Origin: Streptomyces sp. NBC_01439
Lineage (GTDB): Bacteria > Actinomycetota > Actinomycetes > Streptomycetales > Streptomycetaceae
Direction of reading: 5' to 3'
Length of the DNA: 64,000 bases
Assembly (NCBI RefSeq): GCF_036227605.1
Contig: NZ_CP109487.1
Coordinates: 7,675,001 to 7,739,000 of the forward strand
Shown: positions 22,669 through 31,425 of the stretch, one piece after another
Layout of the letters: every line of letters begins with the position of its first letter
How positions within the stretch are numbered: the stretch's first letter is position 1
Translations under genes and position numbers: made by a program
The notes under the pieces: generated by a model
Databases searched by the model: none
The model's input: only the letters and a program-made list of their open reading frames with translations
Told to the model about the DNA's origin: nothing

Positions 22669-23364
22669 GTGCGCGTACTTCTGGTGGAAGACGATGAGCC
22701 GGTCGCCGAGTCCCTGCTCCGCGGCCTGAGCCGCTACGGCTTCGACGTCGAGTGGGTCACCACGGGCGGCGCGGCGTTGGGTCACGAGGGTCCGTACGAC
22801 GTCGTCCTCCTCGATCTCGGGTTGCCCGACACCGACGGCCTCGACGTGTGCAAGGCGCTGCGCGGGCGCAGTGCCGTGCCGATCATCGTGATCAGTGCCC
22901 GCAGCGACGAGACGGACCGGGTGGTCGGGTTGGAGCTGGGCGCCGACGACTACGTGTCCAAGCCGTTCGGGGTCCGGGAGGTCATCGCGCGGATACGGGC
23001 GGTGATGCGGCGCGTGCAACCCCGCACCCCGTCGACTCTGGAGAGCGCCCCCGACCGGTACGGTTCCCGGCTCACCATCGACCGCAGGGCCGCCCGCGTC
23101 CGGCTGGACGGCCAAGAGGTGGCGCTCGCCCCCAAGGAGTACGACCTGCTCGCCTTCCTCACCGAGGAGCCCGGCGCGCTGATGTCCCGCGAGCAGATCA
23201 TGGAAGCCGTCTGGGACGCGAACTGGTTCGGGCCGACCAAGACGCTGGACGTGCACGTCGCGGCGCTGCGGCGCAAACTCGTCGGGGCGATCACCATCGA
23301 TGCGGTACGGGGGGTCGGCTTCCGGCTCGAGGTCGACAAGGGCGGGAACGACGCCGCTCCATGA
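22669..23364 (+). CDS. OmpR/PhoB-family response regulator
   Basis: A 231-residue two-component regulator. The receiver domain has the acidic pocket EDD (residues 7-9), phospho-acceptor D49 in VVLLDLGLPDTDG, and K near residue 101 in DYVSKPFG. The C-terminal winged helix runs from KEYDLLAFL to VDAVRGVGFRL-like text. The GTG at 22,669 lies 6 bases after a -10-like TAGTGT (22,657-22,662), implying a leaderless message; another in-frame GTG is at 22,660. The stop overlaps the kinase start (ATGA), so the two are an operon. The signal is unknown. Confidence 0.88.
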   Translation: MRVLLVEDDEPVAESLLRGLSRYGFDVEWVTTGGAALGHEGPYDVVLLDLGLPDTDGLDVCKALRGRSAVPIIVISARSDETDRVVGLELGADDYVSKPFGVREVIARIRAVMRRVQPRTPSTLESAPDRYGSRLTIDRRAARVRLDGQEVALAPKEYDLLAFLTEEPGALMSREQIMEAVWDANWFGPTKTLDVHVAALRRKLVGAITIDAVRGVGFRLEVDKGGNDAAP

Positions 23365-24725
23365 TCCGCCAGCTGATCCGCAGCTACATCCTGCTCGTCG
23401 CCGTGGCGATCCTGCTGTTCACCGTGCCGGTGGCCTTCACGCTCACCGCCCAGCTGCGCGATGACACCGAGGCGTTCGTCAAGCGCGAGGCGACCACCAT
23501 GGCCCTGCTGTTGGGCAACGGCAACGCCAGCTCCTGTCAGGCGCTGGAGGAGGTGGTGCGGGCGTACGAACAGGAGACCCACGACCGGGTGCAGGTGACC
23601 GTCACCGACACCTGTGCGCCGGACATTCCCGCGCCGGCCGCCGACGCGGTCCTGTCCCGGGCGCTGAAGGACGGGGAGACGACGACCGACTGGGGTTCGG
23701 ACCTCATATGGGGCCGTGACCTGGTGATCACCGTCCCCGCGAAGGACCGGGGCCGGATCGTCGGCGCCGTGCGCATCGTCTATTCGACCGGCAACCTCAC
23801 CCACCGGCTGTGGACGATCTGGGGCTTCCGGGCCGGGCTCGCGGTGGCGGTGCTCGGGGTGGCCGCCCTGATCGGCGCGGTGGTGGCCCGCCGGCTGACG
23901 CGTCCGCTCCGCCAACTCAACGACGTGGCGAGCAGGTTCAGTGACGGCGACCTGTCCGCACGCTCCCCGGTGGAGGGCCCGCAGGAGACCCGGACCCTCG
24001 CCCGGACCCTCAACCAGGCGGGCGAGCGGCTGGACACGCTGATCGCCTCGCAGCGCATCTTCGTCGCGGACGCCTCCCACCAACTGCGCACGCCGCTCAC
24101 GGCGTTGCGCCTGTCGCTGGACAACATCGCGGACGGCGTCGACGACGAGTTCGTGCACGAGGACGTGGAACTGGCGACCACGGAGGTCGTCCGGATGAGC
24201 CGCTTGGTCAACGGTCTGCTGGTGCTGGCCCGGGCGGAGGCCAAGGTGTCCGCGGCCGAGCCGCTGCCGCTCAGGGACATCGTGGAGGAACGGCTGTCGG
24301 TGTGGAGGCCGGCCGCCGACGAGCGCGGAGTCACCATCGCGTTCGGGGCGGGCGTCGACGGCCGGCCGGCGGTGTTGGCCAGCCCCGGCCATCTGGACCA
24401 GGTGCTAGACAACGTGCTCTCGAACGCGCTGGAGGTCTCACCGGACGGCGGCACGATCACCGTCCGGATCGACCCCCGCGGTGCCGAGGCCGTGCTCTCC
24501 GTCCTCGACGAGGGACCCGGCATGTCGGATGCGGAGAAGTCCCGCGCCTTCGACCGGTTCTGGCGCGGTCAGGGCCTGACCGGGCGCTCCGGTTCGGGCC
24601 TCGGCCTCGCCGTCGTCAAGCAGCTGGTGACGGACGACGGCGGCACGGTGACCCTGCAGGACGCTCCCGGCTCGGGTTTGTGGGTGGTCATCACCCTTCG
24701 GGCATCTTCGAGGAGTGGTGGTTGA
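23361..24725 (+). CDS. HAMP-domain sensor histidine kinase
   Basis: A 454-residue membrane kinase. TM1 is at residues 8-30 (YILLVAVAILLFTVPVAF). The extracellular sensor of about 115 residues contains two cysteines (NASSCQALEE; TDTCAPD) that could form a disulfide. TM2 (AGLAVAVLGVAALIGAVVA) and HAMP follow. The H-box histidine is H240 in ADASHQLRTPLTALR. The ATP-binding domain has DQVLDNVLSNALE, DEGPGM and GSGLGLAVVKQL. It partners the upstream response regulator. Its last 35 bases overlap the convergent gene on the other strand. Confidence 0.9.
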   Translation: MIRQLIRSYILLVAVAILLFTVPVAFTLTAQLRDDTEAFVKREATTMALLLGNGNASSCQALEEVVRAYEQETHDRVQVTVTDTCAPDIPAPAADAVLSRALKDGETTTDWGSDLIWGRDLVITVPAKDRGRIVGAVRIVYSTGNLTHRLWTIWGFRAGLAVAVLGVAALIGAVVARRLTRPLRQLNDVASRFSDGDLSARSPVEGPQETRTLARTLNQAGERLDTLIASQRIFVADASHQLRTPLTALRLSLDNIADGVDDEFVHEDVELATTEVVRMSRLVNGLLVLARAEAKVSAAEPLPLRDIVEERLSVWRPAADERGVTIAFGAGVDGRPAVLASPGHLDQVLDNVLSNALEVSPDGGTITVRIDPRGAEAVLSVLDEGPGMSDAEKSRAFDRFWRGQGLTGRSGSGLGLAVVKQLVTDDGGTVTLQDAPGSGLWVVITLRASSRSGG

Positions 24726-25194
24726 CGATCAGCCACTTGCCGTTCCGCTTTTCGTACTCGTACGAGTAGCGGGCTTTCACGGTGCTCTTCGCTCCGGTCT
24801 TCGGGTCGGTGAGCGTGAATGCGTAGACGCCGGTGTCGATGGCGGAGTTCTTGTCGAGGACGTTGACTATGGTTTCGACCTTCACGCCGACGGGCTTGTT
24901 CTGCAGGAAGTGCTCGAAGTAGTCGACGATTTCCGCACGGTCGGTACGGATCTTGTTGGAAACCGTGGGCAGGAGGACCGCGTCGCTCGCGTAGAGGTCG
25001 GCCACCTTCTTCGGGTCACCGGTCTGCAGGGCCTTGTTCCAAGTGTCGAAGAGGCCTGCGACCTGGACCTTTGTGGGTTGGGGGTCCCGGTGCTGGGGCC
25101 CGGCCGTCGCGGCGACGGTGCCGACGGTACCTAGGGTCAGGACCGTGGCGGCGGCGACGACGGCTGCGCGCTTGCTGAGGGAACGACGGGTCAA
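24691..25194 (-). CDS. Secreted NTF2-like protein (SgcJ/EcaC, DUF4440-type)
   Basis: A 167-residue protein with a signal-peptide-like N-terminus (LSKRAAVVAAATVLTLGTVG, Ala-rich cleavage region) and an NTF2/SnoaL-type domain (VAGLFDTWNKALQTGDPKKV; LYASDAVLLPTVSNKIRTDR; KARYSYEYEKRNGKWLIVNH). Proteins of this class bind small molecules or assist assembly of other proteins; no catalytic assignment is possible. The TTG at 25,194 is the best start (GGAG a few bases upstream); the frame stays open further but is low-complexity. It overlaps the end of the sensor kinase gene tail-to-tail by 35 bases. Confidence 0.75.
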   Translation of the reverse strand: MTRRSLSKRAAVVAAATVLTLGTVGTVAATAGPQHRDPQPTKVQVAGLFDTWNKALQTGDPKKVADLYASDAVLLPTVSNKIRTDRAEIVDYFEHFLQNKPVGVKVETIVNVLDKNSAIDTGVYAFTLTDPKTGAKSTVKARYSYEYEKRNGKWLIVNHHSSKMPEG

Positions 25195-25833
25195 CGCATC
25201 TCCAGGGTGAGGCGGGTCGGAGCGGTCTGCTTCCCGTCGGGAAGTCCCTGCCGGGAGGCCCTCGGGGGAAGCGGCTCCAGACTCGCCGGCCACGGTCCAG
25301 GAACGGTGCAAGCGGGCTCCAGCGCAGGGCCAGGACACGGCCAACCCACGGGGAGTGGTCGTCGCGTCACTCCGTCCGCTCTGTCCACTCCGTCCGCTCC
25401 GTTCGCTCGGTTGCCGGGCCTCCAGTCCCACCGGGCCCCACGGACGTGCTGCGGTCGTGGTGTCGACGAGGTGGTTCCACAGAGCTTCGATCCCGGGCCG
25501 ACCGCGCAGCCCGAACCGTTCGGGGGTCCACATCCGGCCGCCGCGGACGCTCGGGTCGAGCACAGCACGGTCCGGACGGCGGGCCGTGCGAGGGGCAGCG
25601 TCCTTGCCGGCGCATCGACCTCGGTCTGCAGCGGTCCATCGTCGGCTCCACGAACTGCGTTCGGTCCCACGTCGATGACCGATCCGAGTTCGGTGGCACG
25701 GGGCACCTGCCCTTTGACAGCCGAGTCAGTCCATGCGATGGCCTGACCTGGGGGGATTACGGGACAGCCCTGAGGGTGGATGTCAAAGGAGAGTTGTCGG
25801 TCGGGAGCAAGGCGAGGGCCGCGGCTGAGCGGT
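25195..25833. other. Gene-free stretch of 639 bases, possible decayed DNA
   Basis: No gene with a start signal can be supported. An imperfect repeat of GTCCGCTC units lies at 25,370-25,410. Leftward translation of about 25,400-25,560 (MWTPERFGLRGRPGIEALW) has protein-like composition but no ribosome site. An IS-like end lies at 25,754-25,771 (separate entry). The stretch may be what remains of an insertion or of a gene hit by one. Confidence 0.55.
25754..25771 (+). repeat. Solo insertion-sequence-like end, copy 1
   Basis: The 18-base text GGATTACGGGACAGCCCT occurs here and again at 43,641-43,658 in the same orientation. Read on the other strand it starts AGGGCTGTCCCGTAATCC, which resembles terminal repeats of streptomycete IS elements (from memory, not searched). 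No transposase is present near either copy. Confidence 0.55.
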
Positions 25834-26715
25834 TCAGCGCCGGCCGGAACCGCGTGCGCCACCTGTCACGGGCCTCCCTGCCCGCCAGAAGTCCGGCCAC
25901 GCGACGTCGTCGATCGCCAGCCACGGCGCGGCGGCGACGGCAGTCGGCGTAAGCCCCGTGAACGCCTTCACGTCGCGGTGCAGATGGGGCTGGTCGACGT
26001 AACCGCTCTCGGCCGCGACACCGGCGGGAGGGAGACCCGCCGCGAGTAGATGGGCCGCACGGTCGAACCGCACCAGCTGGGCGGCGCGCTTCGGGGTGAT
26101 GCCGAGCTGTGCCCGGAAACGCGCCCACAGGCGCTTGCGGCTCCAGCCGACCTCGTCCGCCAGGCTGTCGATACGCACCCGGCCGCCGCCGGTGACCGTC
26201 CGCCTCCAGACGTGGGCGACCTCCGGATCGACCCGCAGGCCGTCCCCGATCCGCCGGCGGATGATGTCCGCCGCCATCGCATACCGCTCGTCCCACGACC
26301 CGGCTGCACTCAGCCGCTCCTCGATGCGTCCGGCGTCGCGGCCCCAGACGTCAGCCAAGGACTCCACGCTCCCGCTGGCCCCGGCCGACGAGCCGAGCAC
26401 CGCGGCCGCCACACCCGGCTGAAGCCGGATCTGCAGGCACTCGCCCACCAGGCCGGACGCCCGTAGCTCCCCGGGGGCCAGGCCGATCACGACACTGCCG
26501 TGTCCGCGCCGGCCCCGCGTGTCGTAGACCAGGCCGTCATCGTCGCTCAGATCGATGAGCAAGGTGACGGACGGATGCGCGACCATGGCGATGTCGACGG
26601 GCGTGGGGACACGCTGGCGGAATCCGGCCATGCTGATGCCCGGCAGCCGGTTCGAAGGCACCGGTACCGCGATGTCAACGCCCGACCACACGGGGGGCAC
26701 GCCCTGCGACGACAC
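25834..26715 (-). CDS. AraC-family transcriptional regulator
   Basis: A 293-residue regulator with an N-terminal cupin-like sensing domain (VAHPSVTLLIDLSDDDGLVY; ECLQIRLQPGVAAAVLG). The C-terminal AraC domain has two helix-turn-helix units (RIDSLADEVGWSRKRLWARF; PPAGVAAESGYVDQPHLHRD). GTG start at 26,715. A -10-like TAGACT on the coding strand (26,727-26,722) lies 6 bases before it, so a leaderless transcript is plausible although the hydrolase gene ends only 9 bases upstream on the same strand. The ligand is unknown. Confidence 0.87.
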   Translation of the reverse strand: MSSQGVPPVWSGVDIAVPVPSNRLPGISMAGFRQRVPTPVDIAMVAHPSVTLLIDLSDDDGLVYDTRGRRGHGSVVIGLAPGELRASGLVGECLQIRLQPGVAAAVLGSSAGASGSVESLADVWGRDAGRIEERLSAAGSWDERYAMAADIIRRRIGDGLRVDPEVAHVWRRTVTGGGRVRIDSLADEVGWSRKRLWARFRAQLGITPKRAAQLVRFDRAAHLLAAGLPPAGVAAESGYVDQPHLHRDVKAFTGLTPTAVAAAPWLAIDDVAWPDFWRAGRPVTGGARGSGRR

Positions 26716-26724
26716 GACACCAGT

Positions 26725-27558
26725 CTAGGCCGGGCCCGTTGGCGGGTTTCCGGCGCAAAGGGCCGCGAAGTCCAGTAGCAGCCGGCCCACCGGCTCGGGC
26801 GCTTCCAGCACGGGAATGTGCCCGACGCCCGGCATCATCTCGACCCGCACGTCCGGCACGACGTCGTACTGGCGCGCCGACGCAGGATCCCACCGGGGAT
26901 CGGCAGCGCCGAAGACCACGAGTACCGGGAGCCCGAGGGCGGCGAGCCGCTCGGGCACCGGCTGCTCGGCGAGGTAAGCGGTGTTCTCGCGCAGCACTTT
27001 GCGGAACGCGCGGTACGTGGTGCTCCGCACGTCGGCGACCATGCCGGGCGGGATGGGCGCAGGGCCGGCGAGCGTGGCGCCGATGCCTTTGCGGATCATC
27101 GCATCCGAACGTCGCGACCACAGCAGCGGCCCGAAGGGCGGTGCCAGCATGGCGCGGAGGATGGCCGGCTGCGGCAGGAGCGCGTCGATGCGCGGGCCGG
27201 TACTGATCATCGCCAGCGAACCCACCAGGTCGGGGCGCTGCTCCGCGAGCGCGGTGGCGACGTAACCGCCGCTGGAGTGGCCGGCCACGGTGACCGAGCG
27301 CAGCCCGAGTTCGTCGAGCAGCGCCGCCACGCGGCCCGCCTGCGCCCGAACGTCGTAGGACACGGCGGGCGGGGACTGGCCGCAGCCCGCGAGGTCCATC
27401 CGGACGACATGATGGCGGGCGGCGAGGGCCGGGACCACCGGCTCCCAGGAGGCGCCCGAGGCTCCAGATCCGTGGATGAGCAGCAGCGGCGGCGCGTCCC
27501 GCGGTCCGTCGCGGTCCACATGCATCGACTGCGCGTGCTGTGCGTCGTGGTCGTCCAT
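26725..27558 (-). CDS. Alpha/beta hydrolase
   Basis: A 277-residue alpha/beta-hydrolase fold enzyme. The oxyanion region is LLLIHGSGASG (residues 22-32), the nucleophile elbow is GHSSGG (serine near residue 95), the acid is in VFGAADPRW, and the base histidine is in GVGHIPVLE. The substrate cannot be deduced; similar proteins are esterases, epoxide or C-C hydrolases. The ATG at 27,558 (MDDHDAQHAQS) is used; MHVDRDG at 27,525 is an alternative. It probably forms a unit with the AraC gene 9 bases downstream. Confidence 0.82.
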   Translation of the reverse strand: MDDHDAQHAQSMHVDRDGPRDAPPLLLIHGSGASGASWEPVVPALAARHHVVRMDLAGCGQSPPAVSYDVRAQAGRVAALLDELGLRSVTVAGHSSGGYVATALAEQRPDLVGSLAMISTGPRIDALLPQPAILRAMLAPPFGPLLWSRRSDAMIRKGIGATLAGPAPIPPGMVADVRSTTYRAFRKVLRENTAYLAEQPVPERLAALGLPVLVVFGAADPRWDPASARQYDVVPDVRVEMMPGVGHIPVLEAPEPVGRLLLDFAALCAGNPPTGPA

Positions 27559-27910
27559 GGGGCGATGGTGCGGGGGGCGGCGGCTGCCGGTCTTGTACGA
27601 ATGTCGCCAAGGGCCCGCGGCGGGCGCGCCCCGCATCTGGATGGACGTGCATGCAGCGAGCGGCGCGTGGTCGCCGAGCCGGTCGCGTGTGTGACGGTAG
27701 CCAGCTTGTCGGTCGAACTCCGGTCACGGCATTGCCCCTTGGGGGCATCCGGAGGCAGACCGTACAGCACCTCCAGGATGCGCCCCTCCCGGCAACGAGC
27801 CTGGTCAGCGGCCTTCTTGGGAAGCTCTGCGATCCGGGCAGTCGGCGGAACCCGTCGCGCCTCCTCCGTCGGCCAGGCGCACGACCGGGTGCGGGACCGC
27901 TGCCCCGCCG
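27559..27910. other. Gene-free stretch upstream of the PadR promoter
   Basis: This is the left part of a 464-base divergent gap. Several overlapping open frames exist on the minus strand, but none has a ribosome site or recognisable domain. I see no RNA gene or repeat here. Confidence 0.5.
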
Positions 27911-27969
27911 CACTATCGACGACAGGTTCCGATATATCGTTGACAGGTCGCGAGGTGTCGCCGATAGTG
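27911..27969 (+). promoter_or_regulatory. padR-type promoter with nested palindromes
   Basis: A -35 TTGACA (27,940-27,945), 17-base spacer and -10 GATAGT (27,963-27,968) form a near-consensus promoter. It is framed by the inverted repeat CACTATCG (27,911-27,918) / CGATAGTG (27,962-27,969), whose right arm covers the -10. A perfect palindrome CGATATATCG (27,930-27,939) ends immediately before the -35. ATATCG-type sites are typical PadR operators, so autorepression by the gene product downstream is likely. Confidence 0.72.
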
Positions 27970-28022
27970 GAGACATCGGACAACCGATGAAGCAACGACA
28001 ACGTGACGAAAGGAGCGCAGTC

Positions 28023-28643
28023 ATGCGTTCACGCGGACAGCACGGACACGAGCACGGCCATGACCACGGACGGGGCCACGACCACTGCGGGCCCGATCGT
28101 CGGGAGGGTTTCAAGGGGCGGCGCGCCGCCTTCGGCCCGTTCGGCCCGCCCTTCGGCGGAGGCCCCTTCGGTGGTCGCGGCGGACGTGGCGGACCGCGGG
28201 GTCGGGCCCGGCGCGGCGATGTGCGCGCCTCGATCCTGGCGCTGCTCGCCGACCGGCCGATGCACGGCTACGAGATGATCCAGGAGATCGGTGAGCGCAG
28301 CGGCGGGGCCTGGAAGCCCAGCCCGGGCTCGGTCTACCCGACCCTGCAGTTGCTCGAGGACGAGGGGCTCATCGCGAGTGCGAGCGAGGGCGGCAAGAAG
28401 CTGTTCACGCTCACCGACGCCGGCCGCACCGAGGCCGAGTCGGGCCCGGACGCCCCGTGGGCGGATGCCGGGCGCGGCTTCGACTTCGAGGCGATGCAGG
28501 AGGTCCGGACGGCCGGCATCGGTCTGATGGAGGCCTTCGGGCAGGTCTTCAAGACCGGCTCGCCCCAGCAGCGGGAGAAGGCCCTCGGGGTCATCAACGA
28601 CGCCCGCAAGAAGCTCTACCTGATCCTGGCCGACGAGCACTGA
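28023..28643 (+). CDS. PadR-family regulator with histidine-rich N-terminus
   Basis: A 206-residue regulator. Residues 5-25 are histidine-rich (GQHGHEHGHDHGRGHDHCG), then a glycine/phenylalanine-rich linker (FGPFGPPFGGGPFGGRGGRG) leads to the PadR winged helix (ASILALLADRPMHGYEMIQE; PSPGSVYPTLQLLEDEGLI) and a C-terminal dimerisation helix (INDARKKLYLILADEH). PadR proteins usually repress exporter or detoxification genes. The His tract suggests metal binding, which is inference. The ATG at 28,023 has GAAAGGAG about 7 bases upstream. A strong hairpin follows the stop codon, and no exporter sits in the same transcript. Confidence 0.87.
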   Translation: MRSRGQHGHEHGHDHGRGHDHCGPDRREGFKGRRAAFGPFGPPFGGGPFGGRGGRGGPRGRARRGDVRASILALLADRPMHGYEMIQEIGERSGGAWKPSPGSVYPTLQLLEDEGLIASASEGGKKLFTLTDAGRTEAESGPDAPWADAGRGFDFEAMQEVRTAGIGLMEAFGQVFKTGSPQQREKALGVINDARKKLYLILADEH

Positions 28644-28667
28644 GCCCGACCGGCCCCGGCGTGCGGC

Positions 28668-28702
28668 GGCGCGCCCCGCGAGTTCGTCTCGCGGGGCGCG
28701 CC
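28668..28702. terminator. Bidirectional terminator hairpin
   Basis: The 15-base perfect arms GGCGCGCCCCGCGAG (28,668) and CTCGCGGGGCGCGCC (ending 28,702) with a 5-base loop lie between the convergent PadR and SRPBCC genes. Confidence 0.8.
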
Positions 28703-28730
28703 TTCGCGTGCGGAGCGTACGGCCCGGAGG

Positions 28731-29159
28731 TCAGACGACCAGGCCGGCCAGCTTGCGCAGCGACTCGTTCAGTGCGGCGGTGGCCGAGTCCTTGAGCTTG
28801 CCCGCCATCAGGGAGACGGCGGCCCCGGTGAACTCGCCGTCGATGCGGACCGTGGTGGCCTCGCCGTCCGGGATCAAGGTGTACCGGGTGAGGACCGCCA
28901 CGCCCATCGGGCCCTTGCCGGTGATGGCGAAGAGGCGCTCGGCCTCCAGCTCCGAGACGGTCCAGACGACCTCGGCCGGGAAGCCCATCATCTTCATGTT
29001 CTCCGCGAAGGTGGCGCCGACCGCGAGGGTCTCGGGTCCGCCCCCGGGGAAGTTCGTGTGGGTCATGCTCCACTGCCCGTACGCGTCCCAGTCCGTCAGC
29101 TGGGACCAGAGCAGCGCGGCGGACGCCTCGATGCGTGATTCCGCGGTGACTTCGGCCAT
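28731..29159 (-). CDS. SRPBCC (START-like) family protein
   Basis: A 142-residue polyketide-cyclase/START-fold protein, MAEVTAESRIEASAALLWSQ, with the hydrophobic-cavity strands VWTVSELEAERLFAITGKGP and TTVRIDGEFTGAAVSLMAG. This fold binds hydrophobic ligands, and no catalytic role can be assigned. The ATG at 29,159 has GAAGGGG upstream; a longer frame has no site. It is divergent from the EamA gene at 29,332. Confidence 0.82.
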   Translation of the reverse strand: MAEVTAESRIEASAALLWSQLTDWDAYGQWSMTHTNFPGGGPETLAVGATFAENMKMMGFPAEVVWTVSELEAERLFAITGKGPMGVAVLTRYTLIPDGEATTVRIDGEFTGAAVSLMAGKLKDSATAALNESLRKLAGLVV

Positions 29160-29331
29160 GCGGCCACCCCTTCTCGTCGGGTACGTGCGGCGGAAGGTAG
29201 CCCCGGCGGGCGGAACATTCAATACTGACGACCTGTCAGACGTGGCCGCGGTCGACCGGCCGTGATCTCGACTCCGTCTCAACAGGTGTCATCCCCGTGA
29301 CGGTCCTGACCCACCCTGTCATGATGGCGGG

Positions 29332-30303
29332 ATGCAAGCGTCAGGGAGAAATGCCGGACTGGGCCTCGCCCTCGTCTCGGCGTTCGCGTTCGGTGGTTCC
29401 GGAGTCGCGGCGAAGCCGCTGATCGAGGCGGGTCTGGACCCCCTCCACATGGTCTGGCTCAGGGTGGCCGGGGCGGCGCTCGTGCTGTCCCCGCTGGCCT
29501 GGCGCCACCGCGACCTCGTGCTGTGCAGGCCCGCGCTGCTCGCCGGCTTCGGGCTGGTCGCCGTCGCGGGTGTGCAGGCCTTCTACTTCGCCTCCCTGTC
29601 CCGCATCCCCGTCGGCGTGGCCCTGCTGCTGGAGTACCTGGGCCCGGCGCTGCTGCTCGGCTACATCCGCTTCGTGCAGCGCAAGCCCGTGACGCGCGCC
29701 GCCGCCGCGGGCGCGGCCGTGGCCGTCGTGGGGCTGGCCTGCGTGGTCGAGATCTGGGCCGGGCTGAGCCTGGACCTGCTCGGCGTGCTCTTCGGCCTCG
29801 CCGCCGCCTGCTGCCAGGCCTTCTACTTCGTCTTCGCCGACCAGGGCGCCGACGGGGACGACGCCCCCGACCCGCTCGGGGTGATCGCGTACGGCATGCT
29901 CGTCGGCGCCCTGGTGATGACCGTGATCGCCCGGCCCTGGGAGATCGACTGGCAGGTGCTGGGCGGCGAGGCCTCCGTGGGCGGCACGATGGTGCCCGCG
30001 CCGGTGTTGCTCGCCTGGGTGGTGCTGGTCGCGACCGTCTTCGCCTACCTGACCGGTGTGGTCTCGGTGCGCAGGCTCTCGCCGCAGGTCGCCGGCGTCG
30101 TGGCCTTCCTGGAGGCGGTCGTCGCCACCGTGTTCGCCTGGATCCTGCTCGGAGAGCACCTTTCCACCTGGCAGATCGTCGGTGGCGGTCTGGTGCTGGG
30201 CGGCGCCTTCATCGCGCAGTCCGCCCGGCCGGTCCCGCCGGTGCCGGTCGTCGCCGAGCAGGCCGTGCCGGGCCGTGAGGCGGCCGCGGTCGGCAAGGGC
30301 TAG
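29332..30303 (+). CDS. EamA/DMT-superfamily transporter
   Basis: A 323-residue inner-membrane transporter with about ten helices in two EamA repeats (first ending in LLEYLGPALLLGYI, second in FLEAVVATVFAWILLGE). DMT members export amino acids and metabolites or import nucleotide sugars; the substrate is unknown. ATG at 29,332. The next gene is a second, different EamA transporter 162 bases downstream. Confidence 0.87.
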   Translation: MQASGRNAGLGLALVSAFAFGGSGVAAKPLIEAGLDPLHMVWLRVAGAALVLSPLAWRHRDLVLCRPALLAGFGLVAVAGVQAFYFASLSRIPVGVALLLEYLGPALLLGYIRFVQRKPVTRAAAAGAAVAVVGLACVVEIWAGLSLDLLGVLFGLAAACCQAFYFVFADQGADGDDAPDPLGVIAYGMLVGALVMTVIARPWEIDWQVLGGEASVGGTMVPAPVLLAWVVLVATVFAYLTGVVSVRRLSPQVAGVVAFLEAVVATVFAWILLGEHLSTWQIVGGGLVLGGAFIAQSARPVPPVPVVAEQAVPGREAAAVGKG

Positions 30304-30465
30304 GGTGGCGGACATGCATTCGACCGTGCTTCCGCCTCCCGCCGCCTAGCGCGGGCGGCGCCACCACGACAGGTACCCGGTCCGGGAGCTCCCCGGGCGG
30401 GTCCGTGCTGCCCGCGAAGCGATGACCTGCTTCTTTCATCCTTCACGCATGCGCGGAGACATCTC

Positions 30466-31425
30466 GTGTCGAACCATTCGCCCGCTGCCGGGCGCAGTCT
30501 GCTGTACCTCGTCGTCGCCGGAGCCGCTTGGGGCACCGCCGGGGCGGCCGCCTCCCTCCTCTTCCTGGCCAGTGACCTCGGCCCGCTCGCCCTGTCCTTC
30601 TGGCGGTGCGCGGGCGGCCTCCTGGTGTTGCTCGGAGTGCTCGCCGTGCGCGGGTCCCGGTCCGTCCCGGGGCGGGTGCGGCCCCCGGTGGCTTCGCTGA
30701 TCGTCACCGGGCTCCTCTTCACCCTCTTCCAGGCCGCGTACTTCGCCGCCGTGCGCGATACGGGCCTCGCGGTGGGCACCGTGGTCACCCTCGGCGCCGG
30801 GCCCGTGATCATCGCGCTGGGGGCCCGGTACTGGATGGGCGAGCGGCTCGGCCGCGGCGGCGCGGTCGCCGTCGTGGGGGCGCTGGCCGGACTGGCCGTA
30901 CTGGTGCTGGGCAGCGGCGGCGGCGAGGTGCGGCCGCTCGGCGTCGGCTGGGCGCTGTTGTCGGCCGCCGGGTACGCGGGCATGACCCTGCGGGCGCGCT
31001 GGCTCGGGCAGCGCGGGGCGGGCGGGGACCCGCTGGTGACCACCGCCTGGTCGGTGGCCGTGGGCACGGTGTGCCTGCTGCCGCTCGCCGCGGTGGAGGG
31101 GCTGCTGCCGCACACCGCCGATCTCGGACGGGTGCTCTGGCTGCTGGTGTACGTCGCCACCGTGCCGACCGCACTGGCGTACGCGCTCTACTTCACGGGT
31201 GCCGCCGCGGTACGGGCCGCCACCGTGTCGGTGATCATGCTGATCGAGCCGGTGAGCGCGGCGGCGATCGCGGTCCTGCTGCTCGGGGAGCGGCTGACCG
31301 GCGCCGTGGTGCTGGGTACCGTACTGCTGCTGACGGCGGTGGGCGCGCTGATCGTGGCGGAGGCCCGCGGGCCGGTGGCCGCGCCCACCCCCGTGCGGCG
31401 CAGCCCTCAGAGCGCGCTGAGGTAG
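30466..31425 (+). CDS. EamA/DMT-superfamily transporter
   Basis: A 319-residue protein with ten predicted helices. The EamA repeats are visible as [15 protein letters not shown] with [17 protein letters not shown], and [20 protein letters not shown] with [21 protein letters not shown] at 30,466 with GCGGAG upstream. Its last 19 bases overlap the convergent PPOX gene. It is not a close copy of the preceding transporter. Confidence 0.87.
   Translation: MSNHSPAAGRSLLYLVVAGAAWGTAGAAASLLFLASDLGPLALSFWRCAGGLLVLLGVLAVRGSRSVPGRVRPPVASLIVTGLLFTLFQAAYFAAVRDTGLAVGTVVTLGAGPVIIALGARYWMGERLGRGGAVAVVGALAGLAVLVLGSGGGEVRPLGVGWALLSAAGYAGMTLRARWLGQRGAGGDPLVTTAWSVAVGTVCLLPLAAVEGLLPHTADLGRVLWLLVYVATVPTALAYALYFTGAAAVRAATVSVIMLIEPVSAAAIAVLLLGERLTGAVVLGTVLLLTAVGALIVAEARGPVAAPTPVRRSPQSALR

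Noticed and set aside
22950..24392. A 480-codon minus-strand frame under the two-component genes
   Set aside because: Antisense shadow; the plus strand carries all catalytic motifs.
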